Positions 1 to 11,022 of a DNA stretch of 64,000 nucleotides are shown here, piece by piece. The DNA comes from Candidatus Altimarinota bacterium (GTDB taxonomy: Bacteria > Patescibacteriota > Gracilibacteria > BD1-5 > UBA6164). The notes beneath the pieces are model-generated. The model was not told the DNA's origin. It did no database searches and was given only the letters and a program-made list of their open reading frames with translations. The stretch spans positions 29,236 through 93,235 of the forward strand of contig JAHDHC010000004.1 of the NCBI GenBank assembly GCA_020631485.1, given 5' to 3'. Positions within the stretch are counted from its first letter, which is position 1, and the number at the start of each line of letters is the position of its first letter. The position numbers and the translations under genes were made by a program.

Positions 1-2
1 TA

Positions 3-3000
3 AACGGAAATATCCCAGAAGCAAACAAAACCTATTTTAACGGAGCAAATTGTTTGAAAAATAACGGGAATAATACCTGTGGAACTTCCTGAAGTAATGC
101 AGAGATAGCATTTTGAGACTGGTCTGAAGTAAACGATAATCAAGATCATACGGTAATCGTCACATTTGATGGGACGAAAATAACGGGCTATCTTGATGGA
201 ACCAAGAGATTTGAAGCGATTATGGAAGACGGAACAGATCCATATGGAGAATATTTTCGTTTTTTCTGAAACAGAGCTGGGACAGCATACCTCGAAGGAG
301 TTTTGTGAGAAGTATTTATTGCAGATGAAAAAATATCTTTTCAAGACATAGAAAAAATCGAATGGTATTTTGCAAATAAGTGGGGGTATTCACTCTCTCC
401 TTCCCATCCATATAGTGGAGTGCCGCTTGTTGAGATGTGAGAATCCTCAGAAATAGAATACACTCGTTATGAAGGAACCGGTGAAGCTTATACAAGCTTT
501 GATCTTGAGACTTTTTTATCACAAAATCCTGCAATACTTGATTCAGACGAAGTCCGTTATCCTGGTTCAATGAATGCGGTAAATATACGTGAAAACAATA
601 AAACGCACATATGGAAATGAATCATGAAAGTGAGTGAAACCGGAAGCTATACTTTTGAAACAGCATCTGATGATTATTCGTTTGTACAAATCGCAGATGC
701 TGAAGACCCAAGTTCCAATTTCCAAACAATTGTTGATAATGGTTGAGCTCATTCTGTAGTTACAAGAAATGGTTCACTGAACTTGATAAAAGATCGAGCC
801 TATGAGTTTATGTTGATTTACGGTCAGATTTGAGGAAATGCATCACTTGATTTCCGTGTTGATGGTCCAGGAGTTGTGTCCTACAGGAAACATGTAGCCC
901 CAAGTTGGTATGATAAATCTAGTGGATCATCTGTGAAAAATCTAGAACAAACAGATAACCAGAGAGTTCCATCGTATAACCCCCTCAACTATAGTATGAA
1001 TTTTGAAAATGATACCTACTACCAATTCCCATCAGCTTCAGCTCCATTTGCAGCATCAGATAACTGACAAGTATTTGCGGTTGTTGAGATCTCAGATAGT
1101 AGTGAAGAGGGAGTTGGATGATATATTTTTGAAAATGATTCTTCAACAGAGCAGTGAACACTTGCATTTTGAACTCGTGGGATACAAGCTGGATCTACAT
1201 GATTTACGTGAAATGATATTACAGGAAAACAATTTCAGGTGGTTTCATATGAGTTTAATCAAGTATGAGATACGCAAAAGTATTTTATAGGATGACAAAT
1301 GTTTCTCAATGAATCAAGTGATCTTTCTGGGATAAACGGAGAATTTTATCTCTGATGAAAAGAACTCTGATTTACGGGAGAGTTAAGAGAAATTATGTGA
1401 TACACGACTATACTAACAGATGAACAACGAGAGGAAGTAGAGTGATACCTCTCACAAAAATGGGGACTTGCCCATAAACTTAGAATAGATCATCCATACT
1501 ATGAACCACGTGATACCTGAGAAGAAATATATGTAGAAGTCACAGGGAACTATAACGGAATATTTACACATGGAAATGTAGCAGATAATCACCTTGTTGT
1601 TGCGAGTCCTTCTATACTTTCTTCTCAATATGCCGAGGAGTGAACTACTGTTGCGTTTTCTTCTCTGGTAGGAGAAAACAGACTCGTATATAATGGATAC
1701 AGAAATATCCCATGACCCTATCTATGAGTGGATGAAGTATCAGAAAAACTCACAGAAAAAGATGGATTTTTCTTTAACTACAACAATACAACGGTTTTTG
1801 AAGGATCAAAAGAAGAACTTGCGAGTTATAGATGAATCTCTGAGATAGATGATCATCTCCGTTTGATATATACAAACTCATATCTGCATGAGTATGTATC
1901 TGATAAGTTTGAAAAAAATAATGTAAACTATGTCAAAGAAATACTCCAAAATATCATTGGGATTAATCCAATTGTTCCATTTTACTGTAAAGATATACTC
2001 GATAGTTCACGTTGAATAAATGTCGCACTCTCAGCAACACTCGATGGGAATGCCTGAACCCTTCTTTCAAAAGGATTAGCAACAGTCAATGATGGAGTTA
2101 TTACTCCTGATGGACAAGATTACTCCTATCTTACAAATCCTGATTCTCCAACGGACAAATCAGTTTCATTGTCTTGGGCTTCATGAATCGAACAAGTAAG
2201 TCTTATAAAGATCCACAATGCTTTTGGAGAATATTCTAAAAACCTACGATACGGAAACCTCAAAATCATAAATGAATATGGCCAGGTAGTATATACGCAT
2301 GTATTTTGAGATACCAATGACGAATCGATTATCAAAATAGAACCAATAATCACCGTTGCAGGAAAGATACAAGAAATCATTTTGACTCCACTTGAATATG
2401 ATCAAGTATGACTCAGAGAGATAGAGGTATTTTCTGGGAAAAAGGCTGAGAGTGGAACCTATAAGGTTGATGATGATGGAGTTTGATGAAAGAGTTCGTA
2501 TGAAGTGTACTGTGATATGCTGACAGATGGTGGAGGATGGACAAAGGTCGGAAATAACTACGTATATAATGGTACTTTTGCTGATGGACAGCATGCTCTT
2601 AACTGGGCTTGAACCTATAGTGCTCAGTCAAGTATACTCAACACTAATAATCCTGGTTCAAGTAACTTTGTATTGAGACAGTCTTCGAGTTCGGGAAATA
2701 ATTCCTCAATCGAGTATAAAATCGATGTAGAAAATACAGAAGCAATGAAAGCAGGAAGAGAACTGAGATTCAGGGCTTGGATGCGCTACGATGGATGAAA
2801 TATACATTCAGCTAATCCTTTTAACTATTCTATTGTATACGAATGAGGATGAGTAGGGAATACTTGAGAGATAAAAACACTCAAAACAGAAGTTATTGCA
2901 TGAGATGTATGGAAACAAAAAGAGATGAGGCTGATACTAGAAAAAGATGTAAGTAGCTTTTCTTGGAGAGTGGGAAGAGATATAGAAAAAAGCCCTTCTA

Positions 3001-3047
3001 AGAGTCTCTATTTGGCAGATCTGGAATTAGAAATATATTTTCAATAG
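3..3047 (+). CDS. Large surface protein (PA14-like, lectin-like and fibrinogen-C-like domains), 5' end outside window
   Basis: Open from the window edge to TAG with about 30 in-frame TGA (Gly) codons; 1014 residues are visible and the N-terminus is missing. Visible parts in order: the end of one concanavalin/LamG-like domain (EKIEWYFANKWG near residue 120), a PA14-like beta domain (about residues 185-290, with SGSYTF-like core and ASDDYSFV), a second LamG-like domain ending EEVEGYLSQKWGL (near 480), and a fibrinogen-C-like module from CKDILDSSRG (about 662) to CDMLTDGGGWT (about 840). PA14 and LamG folds bind carbohydrate; the role in adhesion to a host cell is inferred. The pseudopilin gene starts 1 base after its stop and carries the same fibrinogen-like module, so the two probably work together. 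Confidence is high for the gene, moderate for the domain names. Confidence 0.85.
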
Positions 3048-3048
3048 T

Positions 3049-4680
3049 ATGAAACAACAATACCCACAATATCTATACTGAGAGTATCTAAGAAACAATA
3101 CACGTTTTGCCTTTACTTTGGTGGAGTTACTCGTGGTCATGACGATAGTAGCTATCCTTGCGACAGTTTCTGCTATTTATGTCTTTTGAAACTTTGCAGA
3201 CTCAAGAGACGCTGTAAGACTCACAGATTTTTGAAATATCCAAACTTCTATGGATACATATTATAGTAGTAAGTGAAGATATCCAGATCCAGACAATGCT
3301 ATAGACGTGATATATAGCTGATCCACTGTCTGGACTCAATGAGTATTTTGAAAAGAGGTAGCAAAAGCACTGAAGACATTTTGAACCATTACTCCAACAG
3401 ATCCTAAGTTTGAAAACTTTTACTCCTATTCTATTACAAATAAGGCAAGTGAATATCAAATCGGAGGAGTATTAGAGTGAGATGAAAATGAAGAAGGATT
3501 ATGAGAACTCACTTCAATATTTATAGATCAAGCACATGCAGATGTTATGCGAGCACTTGTATCAGGAAAATACAATAATTTTGTTGTTCGCACGAGTACA
3601 TGAGGGATAGACTATTATATAGCGACTCCATCTATTATATCATCAGAGCTCTATGTATGAATCGATGTAGTAGATGTGATTACTTCTCAGAGACTTGTGT
3701 ATAACGACTTTTTTAATCTTCCTGCGAGTTATTCAGAGCAAATCGATACACTCTGATGATTTAACTTCAATGTCAGTGATCCGATAGTTTTTTCGGGTAC
3801 AAGTTCTGAACTCAAAACACAAGAGTGACTTCAAGATTTTTGAAATAATCTCAAATACACCTATGCAACAACTCCAACAGAGAGTTTTGATATATTTCGA
3901 AGAATACTTGACTCTGAAAATACCACAACGGTTCTCAAAAACTTTTTAGGGAAGCATTTTAAAATCCGATTTAGAAGTGCCTTTGATTGTCGTGATATAT
4001 ATGACAGTTGAGAACTACAAAGTGGAAGCTACAAAATAGATCCAGATGGAGATGGACCAAAATCAGAAGAGACAGTATACTGTGATATGGATACGTGAGG
4101 AGGATGATGGACCAAGAAAAACATACAAGACTTTTCAAACTGAGATTTTGTAGGAGGGAACCATATCTCAAGTCTCGCAGAAAACATAGGTTCAAGTGTA
4201 GTAAATCTCTGAACTACAAATACTCCTATCACTTCAGGATACGCACTGAGGCAAAATACTGCAAGCTCCTACTACAAGATCTGACTCCAAAATCAACTCG
4301 AACAGATTGCAGATCTTGAGATATGAGACGAACTACGTCTCAGTCTCTGGCTTAGAGATGATGCTGATGCAAGTGCGAATTCATGGAGTTCGTGTACCAG
4401 TACTATTTGTAGCTCAAACCCTAGTGCCTGATACGCTTTTTCAAATGTACTTTACGGAAACGATGGCCTCAACTCCGTAAATGGCTTTGCCCAAACGACC
4501 GATACTATGACGACAGCAGACGGAAATACCTGGAGGAAACAGGTCCTCAGGAAGAAAATAACACGTCAAATTGATGATTTTGAATGGTTCATAGGAAGAG
4601 GTTTCTGAGCCACAAAAGATATCTACATCACTGGAGTAGAGATAGAAGTCTACTACTGAGGGTATGAAAGTTTCGACTAA
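3049..4680 (+). CDS. Pseudopilin / type IV prepilin-like protein with C-terminal fibrinogen-C-like domain
   Basis: 543 residues. A type IV prepilin N-terminus is clear: RFA|FTLVELLVVMTIVAILA, with cleavage expected after Ala21 and the conserved Glu at mature position 5 (Glu26), followed by one hydrophobic helix. The middle is a beta-rich region unlike a minor pilin. From about residue 310 (DCRDIYDSG ... GSYKIDPDGDG ... YCDMDTGGGGWT) it matches the fibrinogen-C-like module of the preceding gene. Normal pseudopilins are 120-200 residues, so this is a pilin-type anchor carrying a large binding domain, possibly a pilus-tip adhesin (inferred). ATG start lies 1 base after the upstream stop; ends at TAA just before a strong terminator. 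Confidence 0.85.
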
Positions 4681-4681
4681 A

Positions 4682-4713
4682 AAATAATTGGACCTTGGTC
4701 CAATTATTTTTTT
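4682..4713. terminator. Bidirectional intrinsic terminator
   Basis: A 13-bp perfect stem (AAATAATTGGACC / GGTCCAATTATTT) with a 2-base loop and T-runs on both sides. It ends the pilin transcript on + and overlaps the TAA of the minus-strand lipoprotein gene, so it serves both convergent units. Confidence 0.9.
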
Positions 4714-5201
4714 AGTTTTAATTTGTTTGTTATAGATTCTATGAGTGCTCTCATTTCTGTTTCTCTTTGGTCTTCAATTTTCTGAACTTGTTTTGTATTT
4801 AACTCATGAGAATTGTGAGATGGTTTAGTTTGATTCTTATTATATCGAAAATTTTTCATAGCCTCTATACTACAATCTCAATCATGTGTATACTCTTGAA
4901 CACAATGAAAACTAGCTTCTCATGCAGCTGTAATAGGATATCACTTATTAGCATTTTTTGCTCATATTCCGTCAGGATTTATTTTTTCTACGCTATAGAA
5001 ATCTGCTTCTTGAGCGCGTGTTATAGGAACGCCAGTTTTACTGTAATCTCATCCTAGAGTTCTTGGTCAAGAGAAGCTACATCAGGCAGTAGTTAGTGCA
5101 AGGGCTGCAGCTACAGCTATTGAAGTTTTTCTGTCTCTTCAAACTGAAAAATTTTCAATTATTTCTACACTATCTCAAAGGTTTGTTATTGTATCTTTCA
5201 T
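4704..5201 (-). CDS. Small lipoprotein, unknown function
   Basis: 165 residues. The N-terminus is unusual: about 28 mostly polar residues (MKDTITNLGDSVEII...) precede a hydrophobic segment AVAAALALTTAGC that ends in a lipobox-like LTTAGC, so it may be a lipoprotein with a long n-region or a membrane-anchored protein. The rest is polar with a helical charged C-terminus (QVQKIEDQRETEMRALIES). Several glycines, including the one before the lipobox Cys, are TGA. It is the last gene of a minus-strand three-gene unit (773-aa and 246-aa genes upstream, the latter ending 10 bases before its ATG). No family recognised. Confidence 0.75.
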
Positions 5202-5210
5202 AAGTGTTTA

Positions 5211-5951
5211 TTAGATAGTATGTATTATTTTTCTCTGGTCTTCAAGTGTTAATTCATGTCATTTATCATAGCGGAACCAGTTAGATGCTTGTCATCACTC
5301 AGTTACTAAACGTATATGTTTTCTATCACTATTTCTATATCAAAAAGTAAATTTTCAATATACTTCTCCATCTATTTCTAGAAGTTCTGAACAGTGGGTT
5401 ACTTTAGAATTAGCTCATCTTGTCTGATGCACTTCTCCATCAAGGGTAAAGATATTATCTCCCTTTTTTGTGGATTGCTCTCAAAATTCTCTTCTTTTGA
5501 GAGTAGACTGTGTTAAAAGTTCTCAGAATCATCTTGAAATTAAATCAATCGATTGATCAAAATTTTTTTGTTTATTGTTTCTTTGTATGTGGGCTTCCTC
5601 CAGAGAAGCTTTTCATAGATTTTCATCTGCATACAACATAGGCGGATATCACAAAACAGCAGATATCTCTCTGACTTTTCTATTCATATCCATTACTCAC
5701 TCATCAGAACGGTCAATAATTCTATTTGAGATTGCAAATATAGCTCATATTGCTTGTGAGACTTTTCTTTGTACATCTTCAGCCTTAGAATCTAAGAGTG
5801 TAATTCATGTGTATTTATATTCCAGACACTTTATAGCTAAATTGTTATAAAACTTCATATTTTCTTCTATTCAGAGAATCTCAAATGAATCATTGATTTG
5901 CTCCATGAGTGTAATGATAGCTCCAGGCTTAAAATCGTGGTTATTAGTCAT
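5211..5951 (-). CDS. Hypothetical protein (246 aa)
   Basis: Continuous frame from ATG to TAA when TGA is Gly. The N-terminal two thirds look helical (TLMEQINDSFEILGIEEN..., DVQRKVSQAIGAIFA) and the C-terminal third beta-rich (GEVYGKFTFGYRNSDRKH), with no signal peptide or membrane segment. The downstream lipoprotein gene starts 9 bases after its stop and it ends in a charged LTLEDQRKII helix. I do not recognise a family; shared operon with a 773-aa protein and a lipoprotein suggests a common process. Confidence 0.75.
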
Positions 5952-6098
5952 ATCTTAATTGAAATAATGTATTTTGTAGTAGCTTTGAAATGTAGCTGGT
6001 GAATAATCAGTTATATAAAGAATTTTTGTTGTGCTGAGTATGATTTTTATCTCAGATATTTATATTGAGGTCCCTAAATGATCTTTGTTACCTTTTTT

Positions 6099-8420
6099 CT
6101 AATTCATAAATGGTGCATCAGGATTTTTAACTGCATGTTGGTTTGACCAATTAAACATTTTTCTTCCGAGTTTACGCATCATACCCATTGGTCTTTCTCC
6201 AAAAGATCATTTTGGTGTTTTCACTTTTCATTCATCATCGTATTTCTTAACTATTTTTTTAAGGCTTCTTTTAGTTTTTATTGGCATTTTACTCTTATAG
6301 CTTCACAAGTGGTTATTTTGCTTATCATATATCGAGTATTTTTGTATTCTTGGAGTTACTACTGTAGCAAAACTTCACCATGTGATTTCAGCGATTCAGA
6401 ATATGGTATGTAATCCTCACTCTACTACATGTACTAGTGGATTTCTTGATTGATTATATATTCTTGCATTATTGTAACTTGGCAAATGAATTACAGTTCT
6501 GAATGCCCTAGCAGCCTTCGTAAGTGTATAAATACCATTACCTATATCCTTTGAGGGCTTAAAGTCTCTTCTCACAACGTAATCTCATATTTCTACTCTA
6601 GACCCTGGAAAACTGAGAGAAAATCTACTTGTTTCAACATCTTCTAATTCATCATCATTGTTGTTTGTGAGTGATTCTTGTGCTCTTTCACTTTCATTAT
6701 CTTTTGAAAGATCACCAGGAGTAGTATTTGTTTCATTATCGTCACTCTCAATAAAACTATTCATAGTTTCATTTGTGTCTATGTAAGCCCCGCTTATTAT
6801 TTTGTATTCAATATCTGCTAAAGCATTATCTATAGCTGTTTTTAAAGATTTAGCTATGTCATTTTCTCTTCTCAACAGTCACCTTTTGGTTTTGAAACTA
6901 TATACTTCTGAGACAGTGAATGGGAAATCTTTTGCTTGTAATGCAAAGTGTATATGACTATCAGATATGTGTGAGAATGAAACATATTCTTTTTTTCCTC
7001 TTCTAATAGTTCATATTTGATGATCTTTTCTGAGAATTATATCATTTCAATATGTGTCCACGTGTGACAGTTGTTTTTTTGTGCCATTACTCGCAGCTAT
7101 ATCAAAAGGTGCTTCAGTAGCATTTTTTTCTTGCTCTTGTTTTATTAAATAATTGTGTAGAGCTTCAAAATACGCATGCATAAATTCGCCTTCTTTCAAT
7201 TCATGTCATGTCACATAGAGTAGTTCATCTTTTTTTTGTTTTGAAGCCAAGCCTTTACTTATTGCTTCTTCTCAATGCTTCTTCAGCATTTGTTCAAAGA
7301 ACGTATTAATTCATTCTTTTTCTATTCCTTGCATGATCTTTTTTCTCTTTACTTCAAGTTCTGGATTTTTTAGTTCTGACGTTGTTGAGTTACTTCCTAC
7401 TGATGAAACTTTAGTGTGTGGGATTTGTGTTAACTCATTTTCTTCAGAGTTATTGCCTTCGTGATATTTTTCTGTAGTTTCATCATCCCATCAAATATCA
7501 ACTTGTTTCACATTCCCTTTTTCTACAACTTTAGTGAGTGTTTGTAGTTCGCCTTTATTTTTTTCAGTTTCATCTGCGCTTTGAGTGTCATCAGTACTTC
7601 TGGACTGATCCTCTGAAGTCTCTTCCACTATCTGAGGAAATGGCAACACTACTGAATCATCTGGTGATTCGCTCGATGTTTCTTGAGTATCAGTGTTTGA
7701 TCATGTGTATTGAGGAGCTTCATTTTTTTCTGTTCAGAGTTTTTCAAGCTCTTCATATATTATGTTCATTCAATTAGGATTTATCTTTTGCTCAAGATTA
7801 TCTAAAAGTTTTCCTGTCTTTTTTTCTCAATTTTTTCTGTGAAAATCTAATATTCTTTCTTTTAAGTATTGTAAAGTAAAAGAATATATTACTTCTGTAG
7901 TGATTGATTCTCAGTAAACTTCTTTTAATATATCAGAGGTTTCTGGAATGTTTGAGTCTGTTATTTCGTCAAATAAGCTTACAGCATTTTTAAGTATCTT
8001 TTTTCTAGATTCTGTGCTAAGAATCGGTTTTTTTGTTGCGCTATTAGCTTGATTATTCTCTATAGCATCTTTTTGGGTGATGGCTTCCATGATACTTTTG
8101 ACAGATTGTTTTTCGGCTAAGTAGGTTTTGAAACCTTTAGAATTTATTGATTCTATTTCAGCGTTGAGGTCGAGTAATTTTTCTCAGGCAAGGAATTCGA
8201 GTATTTGATATCACTCGATTCAGAGAGTTTCAAGGATTGCCTTTTTCTCAAGCTCATTTGCATATTGAAACTTGTAGATAAACTGCTCAAGGATTTTTGC
8301 GCTTGAAAAAATGTGCTCGATTGCAAGTACTTCTTGTTGTTTTCTTTCTAATGCTTCATTGAGACTTAGTCATTCTAAATTGCTTTGGATATCTGCGAGA
8401 GGGATTTGTGGGTTATTCAT
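6099..8420 (-). CDS. Large hypothetical protein (773 aa)
   Basis: Frame is uninterrupted from ATG at 8420 to TAG. The first ~250 residues are helical (IPLADIQSNLEGL, LNEALERKQQEVLAIEH). A low-complexity acidic/Ser-Thr linker follows (about 230-310), then a mixed domain around residues 340-520, an acidic stretch near 560-600 (SDDNETNTTPGDLS), and a C-terminal domain with a possible hydrophobic segment (LVHVVEGGLHTIFGIAEITGG) and a strongly basic tail. About 150 AT-rich bases with nothing recognisable separate it from the 246-aa gene. No family recognised; size and disorder resemble CPR-specific proteins. It is divergent from the AbrB-type gene across a 260-base intergenic region. Confidence 0.75.
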
Positions 8421-8579
8421 TTTCTTAAAATAAAAAATAATGATTATTTTATTTATTAAAAATATTAAATGTCAAATATATTTAACATGTTTTTCTAATA
8501 TGTGGAAGAGCATCTTACAAATAAAATAAAAATTGCAAGTATGTTTGGTATAACTTTTCCAACTTTTCTTACAATTCTC

Positions 8580-8606
8580 TTGCAATCTTGTGATACACTG
8601 TATAAT
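8580..8606 (+). promoter_or_regulatory. Candidate sigma70-type promoter for the AbrB/RND operon
   Basis: TTGCAA and TATAAT hexamers separated by 15 bases, in the 260-base gap between divergent genes (8421-8680). The same TTGCAA-N15-TATAAT arrangement occurs at 28260-28286. The rest of the gap is AT-rich with a weak dyad near 8630 (CTATAGTGACGATAG). Spacing is shorter than the usual 17, so this is tentative. Confidence 0.4.
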
Positions 8607-8680
8607 TATGTAATAGCTTTTTACTATAGTGACGATAGTTGAGAGAAAACAAGTTATGTATATTTTTTTAAATATTGGCT

Positions 8681-8899
8681 ATGGATAAATGCGATATAAA
8701 ACTCTGTGGTGTTGTGACTATTGGTCCAAAGGGGCAAGTAGTTATCCCGAAGGAAGTTCGTGACACTATTGGTATAGATACTGGTGACAGTATGGCTATT
8801 TTGGTGAGAGATAATAAGTTCATCTGACTTGTAAAAAATGAAGATGTTTCAGAACTGATGGAATATATTAATAATACAAAAACAACATGAAATGGGTAG
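8681..8899 (+). CDS. AbrB/SpoVT-family (swapped-hairpin) transcription regulator
   Basis: 72 residues, the usual size for a stand-alone AbrB-like DNA-binding protein. The N-terminal half has the swapped-hairpin signature: VVTIGPKGQVVIPKEVRDTIGI followed by DTGDSMAILVRD (residues about 11-46). It binds DNA as a dimer. Position directly upstream of the membrane-fusion and RND genes suggests it controls that efflux operon, or is an antitoxin-like remnant; no toxin gene is next to it, so the regulator reading is preferred. ATG at 8681; TAG stop overlaps by zero bases with a short downstream ORF. One TGA glycine sits in FIGLVKN. Confidence 0.85.
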
Positions 8900-8989
8900 A
8901 TGATAAATGATGAAACCTACTTGTCTCTCCTTCTGGAAGGAGAGATCCTGCACTTGTTGCAGGAGAGTGGATGAGAAAAAGCGTGATAA
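8900..8989 (+). other. Possible 29-codon leader ORF over two hairpins
   Basis: ATG directly follows the AbrB-family stop and reads 29 codons (TGA as Gly) to TAA inside the start of the next gene. Its DNA contains two adjacent perfect hairpins (see the next entry), which may be the true reason for its open frame. It might be a leader peptide that couples translation to the membrane-fusion gene. Weak evidence. Confidence 0.25.
8924..8964 (+). promoter_or_regulatory. Tandem hairpins sequestering the ribosome site of the membrane-fusion gene
   Basis: Hairpin 1 (8924-8945) has a 9-bp perfect stem and 4-base loop. Hairpin 2 (8946-8964) has a 7-bp stem TCCTGCA/TGCAGGA and 5-base loop. The Shine-Dalgarno AGGAG at 8961-8965 lies largely in the 3' arm of hairpin 2, five bases before the ATG at 8971. 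This could tune translation of the efflux genes separately from the regulator. Confidence 0.5.
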
Positions 8990-11019
8990 TAGGGTTCCTC
9001 ACATTTTTTTTAGTTTCTTGTGGAGCAGATAGTGACCAAGAATCTGGAACATGAGCTGTAGAAAAACAAGACTTTTTTATAGAGACAAGTTTCTTGTGAG
9101 ACTTTCCAAAAGCATATACTATAAATAAGACAGGGAGACTGAACTCTACTCAAAACGTGCAGCTCAGTGCAAATGCTGCGGGGAGAGTACAGAACATCAA
9201 GGTAAAGGAAGGGCAGAAAGTTTCTAAAGGTCAACTTCTTGCGACACTGAGTGACAATATATGAAACTACAATATTAATGTTGAAAAGGCATCAAATGCA
9301 ATATCACGTGCTAAGCTCAACTACGATAGCCAAAAAATCCTTCTTGATAAACAAATAGCAGATGCTGAGCTCAATATAGCTCGACTTTCAGAGAATCTGA
9401 TAAATCTCGAAAAAACAAATGCACAAAATATTCAGAGAAATGAAAATGATCAAACCAATATAAATGCTGCAGAATCACTCGCTCGTATTGATCTCAACAT
9501 CGAAAAGATAAATCAAAATATAGAAAAGATAAATCAAAATGTTACAAAACTCGAATTTGACGCAACAAATCAAGAAATTGCAAACGATGAAACGCTCAAC
9601 GGCTTTAAAACGAGGATTCAAAATGAGCAAAACTCCCTCAGGCTCTCACTGGATGATATTATAGAGTTTTCAGATGAGATCCTCTGAATCACAGAAAAAA
9701 ATAGAAATGAAAATGATGATTTTGAAAGATATCTCTGAGCGAGAGATAAAGTACAGCTTACAGAGTCAGAAAATTCACTCAGGGCGCTCATAGCGTTTCG
9801 TAATGGTGAGTTTGAGTCTTTCGTGCCAGATGATCTACTCTCTATGACTGAAGATCAGATGAGACAGGCAATCAGTACAGGAGAGAGGTGATACGCTCTT
9901 GTAAAACAGCTTCTTGCTGATCTTGAAACAACTTTTCAAAATTCGCTTGTGAGTTCAAGGAATCTTTCAGAACAACAAATAGATGCATATATTGGGACGA
10001 TAAATGGATATCAAGCAAGTACACAAGGCTCATATACCTGATTTATATCACTCAAAAATCAGATAGAGAGTTTCCTCAAAACCTATGAAAATACCGAAGA
10101 CTCGACAAGAAAACAGATAGCACTATTGAAAACAGATATAGACATACTTAAAAAAGAGAGAGAAATCGCTATAAATGATAGGCTTATCCAAGAAAAAAAT
10201 CTCAACAACGCGGAAAAAAATCTCGAACTGTGACTCGAGTCTACTATAACTCAGGGAAGTGATGCGATCACAAATCTCAAAAATCAACTTGCTTCAGCTG
10301 AGCTCAACTATAAGAATGCAAAAGACAATAGATCAGTGACCCTTAAAACATTGAATAATCAGATTCAAGAAGCAAACATCAACTACAATCAAGCTATCAG
10401 AGAAAGAGCGAAACTCTCGATCTATGCACCTATCTCAGGAACTATTTCTTCTGTTGACGTAGACCTATGACAAGAAGTGGGAAATGGCTGACAATTATTT
10501 CAGATACAAAATACCTCAAACTCTGAGATATCGATCTGACTGAGCGATGATGAGCTCGAGCTTGTAAAAGTCTGAACAAAACTCGCAGTTGAATACGATG
10601 GAAAGGCCGAAAAAGCTGAGATATTTTCCATCTCAGATGTTGCTGATGATAACTTGAACTACAAGGCTATTATTAAACTGAGTGGTGATGGAATAAAACT
10701 CTGAGAAATAGTTCGTGTATATATACCTGTAAAATCACAATATACACTCATCCCTCTCAATATAGTGAAGGTAAGTAATGATGGAACAAATGGTCAGATA
10801 TCCCTCTACGATGGTGAAAATGATACTTTTAAAACACTCAGAGTAGAGCTTGGTAATAGCTACGCTGAGCAGATTCAAGTACGTAGTTGTGAGAACCTCA
10901 ATACTGATGTTATACAGCAAGAATTTATTCCATGTGAAGCTATGAAAAACTCTGAAGTAGTTACATCAAATATCTCAAATTTTGATGAAAATAAATTTAC
11001 AATAGTAAGAAAAAAATAA
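8971..11019 (+). CDS. RND efflux membrane-fusion (periplasmic adaptor-like) lipoprotein with very long hairpin
   Basis: 682 residues; typical family members are 350-450. A signal peptide ends in a lipobox (FFLVSC), so it is probably lipid-anchored. The biotinyl/lipoyl half-motifs are GRVQNIKVKEGQKVSKGQLL (from about residue 68) and YAPISGTISSVDVDLGQEVG (from about 486), separated by roughly 400 mostly helical, coiled-coil-rich residues. A beta-barrel and membrane-proximal region follow (LSDDELELVKVGTKLAVEY). It should couple to the RND pump encoded 3 bases downstream. Start at the ATG with AGGAG five bases upstream. No outer-membrane TolC-like gene is present, in keeping with a cell envelope lacking a standard outer membrane (inferred). 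Confidence 0.88.
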
Positions 11020-11022
11020 GAT

